This document shows, piece after piece, positions 47,616-56,829 of a DNA stretch of 64,000 bases. The stretch is from NCBI GenBank assembly GCA_964034945.1, contig OZ035962.1:86344650-86408649 (forward strand), written 5' to 3'. Under the pieces are notes generated by a model that was not told the origin of the DNA, did no database searches, and was given only the letters and a program-made list of their open reading frames with translations. This DNA is from Chrysopilus asiliformis (lineage: Eukaryota; Arthropoda; Insecta; Diptera; Rhagionidae). Each line of letters starts with the position of its first letter. Position 1 is the first letter of the stretch. The position numbers and the translations under genes were made by a program.

Positions 47616-48519
47616 ATTATTCTTTAAAACAAGGATTTTCAAACCCTGTTTAAATTAGAGTGTTGATAAACTTTTTTATTTCAATCCTTTATAAATATTT
47701 GGAAAAGTTGCTGTAATAATAAAATAAACAAAAACTATAAGAAATTCCTTTATTTAATAGAAAATACTGTAGCTAGAGTTTTTAATGTGATTTAAAAAAA
47801 TGCCAAAAAAATTATGCTTGAATTTTGCACAAAATGAATTTGAAAAAAAAAATTTTAGCTAAAGCGAAAAAAAAAACATTTGCTTTGATTTTTCATTAAT
47901 ATATGTACATATATCATAACATAATATCTAAACAACTCAATATTCTGGCGCAATAAAATCTTAAGAGGAAAGAGCAATACTAATATAGGGTAGACTGGGA
48001 CCCAATGGCCACTTTTTTGTCTGAATCGCTCTAAAAAAATTATTGCAATATATTTGGTCCCGCAATTTCTATAAATTAACCTTGATTAATTGCCCGAAAT
48101 ATGTCGTTTTTAGTTTACCTTGTTTGAATTTAGTTGTTTTTTTAATTAATGATTTTAATGGATTTCCCCAAACTGACCAAAGTGCTCTAGGGGTGGGACA
48201 CCTGTGGCCATGGGATACATTGACCATATTGAAGAAAAAGTAAAACACAGTGTCAGCCACAATTGAACAATACATTGAAATTGAATTTAAATGGAAACAA
48301 TGAGGGTCCGGAAAAGATTTTTTTGAAAAGAAACAATTTTGGGTAACTTTATGTAAAAAAAAAATTTAAAAAAAAAGCTTTTATTAAAAAAGAATGCACT
48401 AAAAAGAAAAAAATAATTTTCTGGACGCTGTGTATAACAAATATAAAAGCTTTTTTTTAAATTTTTTTTTTTTATTTTTTTTATTTTGTTCTTTTTAGTC
48501 TTCGAATATATCCTTACAT

Positions 48520-49378
48520 TTGAGATGTCCTTACAGGCTTTTTAACTTGAGAATCGTATTCAGCGACCCCAAAAACCCCCAGAATAGATTTTTTTCCGGA
48601 AAATTTGGAGAAAGGGATACTCACGTTATCCTTACAGGACCTTCCGTTATCCTTACAGACTTTTTAATGACAGATTCGGATTCAGCGATCTCAAAAACCC
48701 CCAGAATAGATTTTTTTCCGGAAAATTTGGAGAAAAGGATAATCACGTTATCCTTACAGGACCTTCCGTTATCCTTACAGACTTTTTAATGACAGATTCG
48801 GATTCAGCGACCCCAAAAACCCCCAGAATAGATTTTTTCCGGAAAATTTGGAGAAAAGGATAATCACGTTATCCTTACAGGACCTTCCGTTATCCTTACT
48901 GACTTTTAAATGACAGATTCGGATTCAGCGACCCCAAAAACCCCCAGAATAGATTTTTTTCCGGAAAATTTGGAGAAAAGGATAATCACGTTATCCTTAC
49001 AGGACCTTCCGTTATCCTTACTGACTTTTTAATGACAGATTCGGATTCAGCGACCTCAAAAACCCCCAGAATAGATTTTTTCCGGAAAATTTGGAGAAAA
49101 GGATAATCACGTTATCCTTACAGGACCTTCCGTTATCCTTACTGACTTTTTAATGACAGATTCGGATTCAGTGACCCCAAAAACCCCCAGAATAGATTTT
49201 TTTCCGGAAAATTTGGAGAAAAGGATAATCACGTTATCCTTACAGGACCTTCCGTTATCCTTACAAGGACGAAGTAGTGAAAATATTGTATTGTCATCGG
49301 ACTTATATAAGTGTGCAAAATTTCAAGTCAATCGGACAAGCGGAAGTGGATCAAAATTGGGTTGCAAGATTTGACCCC

Positions 49379-49431
<53 letters not shown>

Positions 49432-49440
49432 GCGAGCTAA
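48520..49440 (+). repeat. 121-122-bp tandem array (6 units) with (CAGA)n tail
   Basis: The unit includes CAGATTCGGATTCAGCGACC, CCCCCAGAATAGATTTTT and ATCCTTACAGGACCTTCCGT; landmarks fall at 48671, 48793, 48914, 49036 and 49157. The last unit passes into AAATTTCAAGTCAATCGG and (CAGA)n at 49380-49425. Related single-copy pieces (GAAGGTCCTGTAAGGATAA) lie at 52908-53045 and 54915-54935. Confidence 0.85.
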
Positions 49441-49651
49441 ATAAAAGCTTTTAATAAAAAAACTAAAAAAATGAATTTTTTAATCCAATAATTTAAGACT
49501 TTAACAATTTCTTCAATATCTACAATTTTACAAGGTTATGAATTGTTTTTGAAAATTTCAAAAACAGCCAAAGGTAATCTAAAATTGACTCACATCTGCA
49601 AATAATTAGAAACAGTTGTACGAGTATTTACTCATTAATTAATTAAGCATA

Positions 49652-51003
49652 GGGTAAGGTACGGATAGACGCCGTGCCTTTCAAAAGAACGCCGTGAAAT
49701 TTTTATTTTTAAAAATACTCATATAATTTTAAATCTAGGATAGTTTTATCATTCATCTACGTCTCTGTGAAATTTCAGAAGCCTGGAGCGAATAGGAGAA
49801 GAACAAGGGGAAAAATAAAAAGGATCGAATTTTGGTACGAATAGGTAATTTTGGTACGGGTAGAGCGATTCAAACTAAGCATAAGTTATTAGAAAAACAA
49901 ATCTCTGAACACAATTCAAAAATGTTACAACGAACACAACACAACAAAATGAACGATGTAGAAAATCAACGACTGAATATTTGAGCGACTACTACATTGT
50001 GTTAGGATCTACTTCGTTCACAGCAGCTTTCGGGATTTTTTCTGTTCAAACTGCGAATGGCGGTAAGTAAAATGTTATATTTTAGCGTAAAATTGATCCT
50101 TTTATTCCAATTTCCATATGAGATCCAACCATATTAAAATTAAGACGAAATAAGGCTTCTCTCTTCTATGGGCATCTATCCGTACCAAGAATTGGGGCAA
50201 CTATCCTTCTTGGCACGGATAGATGTCTTTTTGATTTTTTAAAATTTCACTTCACGAATATTCAAACAAACTATTAAAATAACATAATTACTATTTATTT
50301 AACATAAACAAACCAAAAAAATTAAAATCACTCTCAAAATTAGTTGTCACATAAAAATTTTCTGACTAAACACGTGGTTCCCAAACTTTTTCAGTTGAAC
50401 ACTTATCAAACAGCTGACGCCCCCTCCCCTTTTTTGAAAACCTGTCAAACCTCCGTGGTTCTATTCTAATATTTTGAGTTAAAAATTCACACGCACTTTT
50501 ACTGTCCATTTCAATTATTTATTTCCTTAGTTTCTACAAAAAAAACTGAAAAAATAGAAAATTAATGGGATGGGTGACACTGTTTTTCTTTAACTAAAAT
50601 ATGAATATTAGGTCTGATGTTTGACAGAGCACACCGGAGATCTCTTTCCAGATTAAGTCTGCAACGCTGCTTGGTTTTTATTAGACAAGACGAGAACAAT
50701 ATCTTGAAATGTTAATTTCAAAATTCTTCACGACTACCGTCCGTGGTCTACGCCCCCTAAGGGGGTCGCGCCCCCAGTTTGGGAACCACGGGACTAAACA
50801 AACCATATTCCGCCATTTGTTGCTACATTTTACTTTTTTTGCCATAAAGTTCATTGGTATTCTTCTCGTTTGTAATTTTGTAAATATACTAGAGACAATG
50901 TGGGTTTTTATTCAGTAATTTGTACTTGCTCTAGATAGTTTAGTGTAGCAGATTCACGCTTCGGACCATCTATTCTACCGCAGCATCTATCCGTACCTCA
51001 CCC
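49652..51003. mobile_element. TA-target element (Tc1/mariner-like MITE)
   Basis: Inverted ends GGGTAAGGTACGGATAG and (right, reversed) GGGTGAGGTACGGATAG, flanked by TA. Internal CGGATAGAT-type repeats. No transposase visible. Interrupted by a hAT MITE. Confidence 0.7.
50372..50791. mobile_element. hAT MITE with perfect 8-bp target duplication
   Basis: Ends ACGTGGTTCCCAAACT and, reversed, CCGTGGTTCCCAAACT; GACTAAAC is duplicated exactly at 50364-50371 and 50792-50799. It is nested in the TA-target element. Terminal sequence resembles hAT CAGTGGTTCCCAAAC families. Confidence 0.85.
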
Positions 51004-51377
51004 TACAACTTTTTGGGGTAAATGGAAAATATTTGAACAAGAATCGGTAAAATTTAAAAAATTCTCTAAAGCTCTAGTACTTTTCTAAATGGTGGGAAAT
51101 ACCAGGAAATTTTTTTTAAACAAGTAAAATTTAACTGTTTGAATTGGGTAATAAATTTACAGCGAAAGTTGCATTTTTCATCTCCATATATTCCATAAAA
51201 CTTTGAATCAAACTATATTTGTTGGAAAAAACGTTGAAAAAAATTAAAACAAAATATTTACCAGGAAAAAAGAGTATCATTCAAATTAATAAACAGCGTA
51301 ATAATAAATTCGGATGAGATATCGTTTATTATCTTTTAGTCACTCAACAGCAATATACTTCCAGCTGAAAATCTAGC

Positions 51378-51384
51378 TATAAAT
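51378..51384 (+). promoter_or_regulatory. TATA box of lysozyme copy 2
   Basis: GCTATAAATACC 54 bases before the ATG, placed as in the other two copies. Confidence 0.7.
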
Positions 51385-51431
51385 ACCTTGGCATTGGCCC
51401 ATCGAATTTAGTTAATTATTAATTTATCAAC

Positions 51432-51830
51432 ATGAAGATAATCACTTTAGTGGCTTTTTTTCTATTCGTAACGATTGTGGGTAAGACTTCGGCCAAGACC
51501 TACACAAAAAGTCAATTCATCAGCGAATTGAAGCGCTTGAAGATCCCGAGCAAGGATCACTCGACTTGGGCGTGCATTGCTCAACACGAAAGCAGTTACA
51601 ACACCAAGGCGATCAATAAGAAGAACTCAGACGGATCCTGGGATTGGGGACTCTTCCAAATTAATGATAAATGGTGGTGTAAGGCCCCAGGACATTCATC
51701 TCACAATGGCTGCAAGGTCACCTGTCAGGAAGTGCTCGATTCGATCGACAAAAGCATGAAATGTGCTCTTCAGGTGAAGAAGGAGCAAGGCTTCACAGCA
51801 TGGGTGGCCTACAATAAATTCTGCAAGTAA
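51432..51830 (+). CDS. Secreted c-type lysozyme, copy 2 (132 aa)
   Basis: Glycoside hydrolase family 22, the most diverged of the three. The 21-residue signal peptide MKIITLVAFFLFVTIVGKTSA is followed by KTYTKSQFISELKRL. The catalytic Glu (QHESSYNTKAIN) and Asp (GSWDWGLFQIND) are kept. Same six-cysteine pattern, lacking the Cys6-Cys127 pair of hen lysozyme, ending at KFCK. Charged-residue content is high in Lys. Single exon, TATA at 51378. No AATAAA is obvious just downstream. Confidence 0.95.
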   Translation: MKIITLVAFFLFVTIVGKTSAKTYTKSQFISELKRLKIPSKDHSTWACIAQHESSYNTKAINKKNSDGSWDWGLFQINDKWWCKAPGHSSHNGCKVTCQEVLDSIDKSMKCALQVKKEQGFTAWVAYNKFCK

Positions 51831-52734
51831 GAATCCTGAAAAATCAAAGGAGAACCAAGTGTTTTTTTTAGTTAAAAAATTGTTTCAATTTATATCTTTT
51901 ATATTTGAAAAAGTATTGTAAAAAAAACGATAAAAAAAATTAGAAAAATATTTGTTTAACAATGAATGAGGACATATTTCATAAAATTTTTCTCGGTGTG
52001 TCTATGAGTTTTGATGTATAAAGTGATAGAAGAGTTTGAGACCGAAAAAAGAAAACATAAGATTTTAAAATTCTCTTACAAAATTTCAGCTCAATCGGTT
52101 GAATGAGTTTGGAATAGGAATGAAATTCGGCTTCATTTTTCGGAAAGATTTAGTGAAAAAAGATTTTTTTCATTTAATCCAAATAATTCATGGTACGACC
52201 CGCAATTCAATGCACTTGATATTAGAGTCTTTATTTTGGCTCAGGTGGTTGGCCTAGCTTTTAAAATACGCTGGATGATTCAGAAATTGGTCATGTATTT
52301 ATGGGTGTTTCTGGGTCACCTTCTTTTTACAACAATGAGACCGGCCCTTTTTGTTTATTCAGAAACCTAAACAAAAGTTATTGAGTTACAGCGCCACAGC
52401 TCATAGGAGAATGCGGTTCAAAACGGGTATCTCATCTCAAAACCAGAGCTTATTTAGTCAAACAACTCCTAGACGCGGAATCGGAGCAATCAAATATCAC
52501 TGATTTACTCATTACAGTATCTCCCGAACCACTAAACCGATTGCCATGAAATTATGTACACCCAACTCTTTTTTTACACGGTAGATACGTTCCAACGCAA
52601 ATCGTGTAAAAAAAAACCGTGTAAAAAAAGATATGCAGCACATATTAAAATTGAGGATGTGTTCCACAGCTTTAAAAAACCGTGTAAGATGAAAAAAAAG
52701 CTATATGTTGTCCTAAAAACCGTGCAAAAAAAAT

Positions 52735-53145
52735 ATAATCTATATATATAAAAATGGATGTTTGTCTGTCTGTCTGTTTGTCTGTTTGTTTGAGATTACA
52801 AAACTCGAAAACTACTGGACCGATTTTTACGCGGTTTTTTGCAAAATGATCTGTGTTGCCAGGAGCAGGTTTTTAGCTATGTAGATTTTCCAAATTTGAA
52901 ACGGAAGGTCCTGTAAGGATAATGAAAATATCCTTTTTCCCGTTTTTCCCCGGAAAAATTTGCATTATAGGGTTTTTGGGGTCGCTGATCACGGATCCGG
53001 TATTAGATTTTCAAAATTCGAAATGGAAGGTCCTGTAAGGATAACGTTTTTTCCCAAAAGTTTTTAAGTTATTTATGGTTTTTTGGCATTCTAAAATTTA
53101 TACAAAAAACTTAAAGCTGCCAACGTAGGGTCTGCTAGTAAATTA
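52735..53145. repeat. Interspersed repeat starting (TA)n-AAAATGGATG-(TGTC)n
   Basis: Begins with TATATATATAAAAATGG and a TGTC/TGTT microsatellite, the reverse-complement look of the (CAGA)n tails elsewhere, and contains pieces of the 48.5-kb array unit (GGAAGGTCCTGTAAGGATAA). Confidence 0.55.
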
Positions 53146-53164
53146 TAAAGAAAAACAAATTATA

Positions 53165-53416
53165 TTGAGGCGTTAAAAGCTAGAGTGGACCAACCCACAT
53201 GTCGAAATCGTGAATTTTTTTTTGTGTTTGAATCACTATTGCGAGTGAGTTTTTAGATAAAAATGTTTGGTTGCACAAAAGAAAATTTCAACATTGAGTA
53301 ATAAAGTCCACAGAAATTTTTTTCCCAAAAATTTACAGTCAATAATAGTACAAAAGTGAAAAAGCTTCAAAAACTCGATTATGTGGCTTGGTCCACTCTA
53401 GCTTTTAACGCCTCAA
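53165..53416. mobile_element. MITE with ~35-bp inverted ends, TTATA flanks
   Basis: Ends TTGAGGCGTTAAAAGCTAGA then GTGGACCAAC/GCCACAT, nearly perfect inverted repeats; TTATA lies immediately outside both ends. Nested in 52559-53833. Confidence 0.75.
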
Positions 53417-53835
53417 TTATAAAAAAACCAAATTAGAATAGAAATAAAAATATTATTTAGATTATTCATCGCTACTTGATATTAAGCGTGAACGTTTATT
53501 ACTGACTTGACAAAAATCGCTTCCATTACTAGAGATGTCTAACACATCTGACGAGTTTGAATCCAATGAAGAGTATGGTTCATTATTAACGGTCACTGAA
53601 TGCGCCCAATAACTCAATAATGTGCTTAATGCAATTTTAAATAGACAAATATAAAATCGACTATAAAAATTTCCCCAATTATATTTTATTTTTGTAACTA
53701 CATGTAAAAAAATTTTCTTTAGACTTCGTGTTAGAACAAAAAATTCGTGGAAAAAAATTTTTTTTTTTCTTTTTGTGGACCGTGTTATTTCAAAATCGCG
53801 TAAAAAAAGACCGTGTAAAAAAAGAGTTGGGTGTA

Positions 53836-54785
53836 GGGCTGACCGGGGCTAGTTGGCTTCAGGGGTAAGTAGACTTATTGCGAATAACTCAACCACGGTT
53901 GAGAATAAACCTGCGTGAATTGGACTGTTTATTCAGTCGACTGACAGCTTTGAGTGAACCAACGTGGTTAGACCACAGTGCTCTTGGAACGAACTGTGAG
54001 GGGGAAAAACGAAATTTCAAGCGTGTGAGGAATTTTTTTTCTTGTTAATTAAATTGTTTTGTAGCTTACACTTTCATTGTATTGAACTCGTCAGTGATTT
54101 CAAGTGAAAATTTATGTATGAGTTAACAAGTTAGTGAAGCATTTTCTGATCGATGCTTTTTCATTTTTTTTTCACGAGTGTGTTAAAAATAAAATGGCGG
54201 CTTGGGGCTAGTTGACTCACAGTATACTGGGGTTAAATGACTCGATATGAATTACCTATATTTTTTTGTTAATTAATTATATTTTTTTAAATTAGATGAA
54301 ATTTACACCCCGATTGCGAGTGTCGTGTCGTTTTCGACAAGAGTCGTTTTACGTGTTGTTGTTAGTGTTTTTCTACCAACAACAACACGTGAAACGACTC
54401 TTGTCGAAAACGACACGACACTCGCAATCGGTGTTAATTTATGTTAATCTGAAATGTTATTAATTTTTTAAAGAATACATTTTTTCAGAATTATTACAGT
54501 TTTTTAATATGTTCCAACACATTTTCCCAAAAAAAGTATAGAGTCAAATAACCCCGTTCACAGAGTCAACAAACCCCAGACGCGGGGTTAGTCGACTCAT
54601 CGAACAACTTTTTTTAAAATGAAAAAAAATATTTGAAACACTTATAATTAGTCAAAATAAAAGATTGACTAAGAAACACAATTGAATAAACCAACCAAAA
54701 ACGTCTTTACTGCACCTGAAATAATTACAGGAAAACCTCTATAAAGTAGATTATAAAAAGTGGGTCTACTAGCCCCGGTCTACCC
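53836..54785. mobile_element. TA-target element with GGGYWGACCGGGGCTAG ends
   Basis: Inverted ends GGGCTGACCGGGGCTAGT / GGGTAGACCGGGGCTAGT, flanked by TA; the left TA is shared with the preceding element. Internal GGGGTTA/GACTCA motifs repeat. A hairpin repeat is nested at 54311-54430. A related start (GGGTAGACTGGGACC) lies near 47989. Confidence 0.7.
54311..54430. repeat. Near-perfect 53-bp-arm hairpin
   Basis: Arms starting CGATTGCGAGTGTCGTGTCG pair with one mismatch; loop of about 11 bases (near 54364-54374). Relatives: 26630-26748 and a half-copy near 24245-24295. Confidence 0.8.
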
Positions 54786-55054
54786 TACTCATCTTACTTC
54801 ATAGATGCTCACTAAGAAACGGTTTTACCAAACACAAATATCCTTTTCCCCATTTCTTCTCGGAAAATGAGCTTAGGTTAGGCCTGGTGTTAGAATTTGA
54901 AAACTCGAAACGGGAGGTCCTGTAAGGATAAAGCAAATAACCTTTTTTCCAGAAAAAATACTTTTTCCGATTTTTCTCCGGAGTAGAAGTCCGGAGGGGA
55001 AATATCGAGTGTATCAGTAAAAACTGGTTTTGTCGATTTGTGTCATAGTATTTT

Positions 55055-55250
55055 CACAGAGCTTCTATAGAACAGAGGTTAAAATCACACTGAGCGACAA
55101 AAAATATGGCGTGAAATATGGGACTTTATCATTAGCACAAGCAGAAAAAAGCTTTCGTAAAGCTTTCGAGCTAATGATAAAATCCCATATTTCACGCCAT
55201 ATTTTTGTCGCTCAGTGTGATTTTAACCTCTGTTCTATAGAAGCTCTGTG
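55055..55250. mobile_element. Foldback element with 82-bp arms and 7-bp target duplication
   Basis: Bases 55055-55136 and 55170-55250 are reverse complements with one base gap and one mismatch; arms start CACAGAGCTTCTATAGAACA. GTATTTT is duplicated at 55048-55054 and 55251-55257. Loop 55137-55169. Noncoding. Confidence 0.85.
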
Positions 55251-56150
55251 GTATTTTGATGTTATTTTTAAACTACTTGACTGATTGAGCTGAAATTTTT
55301 GACGACATCTCCTAAGAAAAACGGATTGAGAGAATGCAAACTTTTGCATTAGTCCCACAACTTTTCAATATATATTTTAAACTTTCGTTTATATTTTATA
55401 TTTTCAGCGCGGCAAAGTTTTCTTCAATGTCAAATGCTTTGAAAAAACTTAAATTATTTTTAAAAATACAAAAACAGTTGAATTTCTAGTTAAATATGCT
55501 TTATATTGAAATTTAAAAAAATATTCATCTTAAATTGACTCAGTTGTTGTAATGGCAAAGTATTCCACGAGTATTTACCCATCAACTAAGAAAACAGACA
55601 ATTTTTTTCACAATTAGCAGAAAAGCTCAACAAAATTCTTAGGCGTTTTTACACCTGGCAATTTATTTCGCGAATTTTATTCTTCGTCATAAAATTCATA
55701 TTGCACAACAATACAATGCCAAATTCAGAAATTTATTCCGAATAGACGCCCGAACTCGAAAATTTCAAATAAAACCGTCCGAATGAATAAAATTCGCGGA
55801 ACAAATTCTAAATAAAATTCGCGGAGAAATTAAAAAAATCGCAAGTGTAAACGGGTCCTAAAATATTTTAATATCGTTGAAGAATATTAAGATATTTTTT
55901 TTTTTGGAATGTGTTTTTTAACAGTTCATTTGTGTGATATAATTATAATGAAACCAAGAAAACATTAAAACTTTTAATAAATAACAAAAGTGTTATGAAA
56001 ATTTTAAACAATGGCCTCAATTCATATTTTGCAATCCATTTAAAAAATTTTGGATGCTGAAAATGTGTAGAAAACTGGTTTTGGCAACCTCAATTTGATG
56101 AGGCCAAGGCTCAAAAAGTATTTTAGTGACACATCGATAGTAAATCCCCC

Positions 56151-56158
56151 TATAAATA
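56151..56158 (+). promoter_or_regulatory. TATA box of lysozyme copy 3
   Basis: CCCCTATAAATACTTGG about 50 bases before ATG 56202, with ATTCAGTTATTC initiator-like sequence near 56179. Confidence 0.7.
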
Positions 56159-56201
56159 CTTGGAAGATTTCAAATTAAATTCAGTTATTCAATCTATCAG
56201 C

Positions 56202-56606
56202 ATGAAATTAATCATCTTAGTTACTTTTGTGCTATTTTCGGCAATTTTTGGTAGAAGTTCTGCCAAAGTTTATACAAAAACTCAATTTATTGCCGAATTG
56301 AAACGCTTGAATGTTCCTAGCCAGGATCATCAGACCTGGGCCTGCATCGCCGAACACGAGAGCAATTACTATACGAAGGCAATTAACAAGGAAGCCAACA
56401 CGAATGGATCCTGGGATTGGGGTATCTTCCAGATAAATGACCGATATTGGTGCAAGGCTCCCGGACATCCTTCAGAAAATTACTGCAAGGTCACCTGCCA
56501 GGAGCTAATCGATTCGATTGATAAAAGTGTGAAATGTGCTCTTTATATCAAACAAAAGAAAGGATTTGACGGATGGTATGTTTACAGTAAATACTGTAAA
56601 AGTTAA
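56202..56606 (+). CDS. Secreted c-type lysozyme, copy 3 (134 aa)
   Basis: Glycoside hydrolase family 22. I chose ATG 56202, which gives the signal peptide MKLIILVTFVLFSAIFGRSSA; an upstream in-frame TTG at 56160 lies in the TATA box and is not a start. The mature part differs from copy 1 at only about five positions (AEHES for VDHES, KKGF for KRGF, VYSKYC for AYKKYC, no final QS). Catalytic Glu and Asp are intact, with the same six cysteines and loss of the Cys6-Cys127 pair. The signal peptide, by contrast, resembles copy 2. Poly(A) signal at 56667-56672; the downstream flank is shared with copy 1. Confidence 0.95.
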   Translation: MKLIILVTFVLFSAIFGRSSAKVYTKTQFIAELKRLNVPSQDHQTWACIAEHESNYYTKAINKEANTNGSWDWGIFQINDRYWCKAPGHPSENYCKVTCQELIDSIDKSVKCALYIKQKKGFDGWYVYSKYCKS

Positions 56607-56769
56607 TCTTGGAAAAGTGGAAGGGTTATAATCAAATATGTGTTTTTTTCTATAAAATCATTTTCAAATAAAATCATTCTATGAAACAGGGGTTATCAAA
56701 CCCTGTTTAGATTAGAGTATCGGTCAACTTTTTTTTTCAATCTTTTATAAATATTTGTGTTCTTCAGAC

Positions 56770-56829
56770 TATAAGAAGCAGCATGGATTTACATCATGGT
56801 ACGCGTATAGAAAATATTGTCAAAATTAA
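56770..56829 (+). pseudogene. Lysozyme C-terminal fragment (fourth copy remnant)
   Basis: Reads YKKQHGFTSWYAYRKYCQN then TAA, matching the last 19 codons of the neighbouring lysozymes (IKQKKGFDGWYVYSKYCKS). It is preceded by TTGTGTTCTTCAG, which looks like a splice acceptor, so it could be an orphan last exon or a truncated gene copy. No upstream lysozyme body in frame was seen. Confidence 0.75.

Larger units (their letters stand above)
47640..51377. other. Spacer between lysozyme copies 1 and 2
   Basis: Holds the duplicated lysozyme downstream flank (to about 47690), AT-rich sequence, a 122-bp tandem array (48520-49440) and a TA-target element with nested hAT insertion (49652-51003). No gene seen. 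Confidence 0.6.
52559..53833. mobile_element. TA-target element with CACCCAACTCTTTTTTTACACGG ends, twice interrupted
   Basis: Inverted ends of about 24 bp, flanked by TA at 52557-52558 and 53834-53835; subterminal CCGTGTAAAAAAA motifs recur. It contains a nested inverted-repeat element (53165-53416) and a 'ATATAAAAATGG-(TGTC)n' interspersed repeat (about 52735-53140). No transposase ORF. Confidence 0.7.
51831..56150. other. Spacer between lysozyme copies 2 and 3
   Basis: Two abutting TA-target elements (52559-53833 and 53836-54785), each with nested insertions, then a foldback (55055-55250). 51900-52500 and 55300-56100 show nothing recognised. Confidence 0.6.

Noticed and set aside
56160..56201. 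Extended N-terminus for lysozyme copy 3
   Set aside because: The in-frame start is TTG within the TATA box; ATG 56202 gives a proper signal peptide aligned with the other copies.
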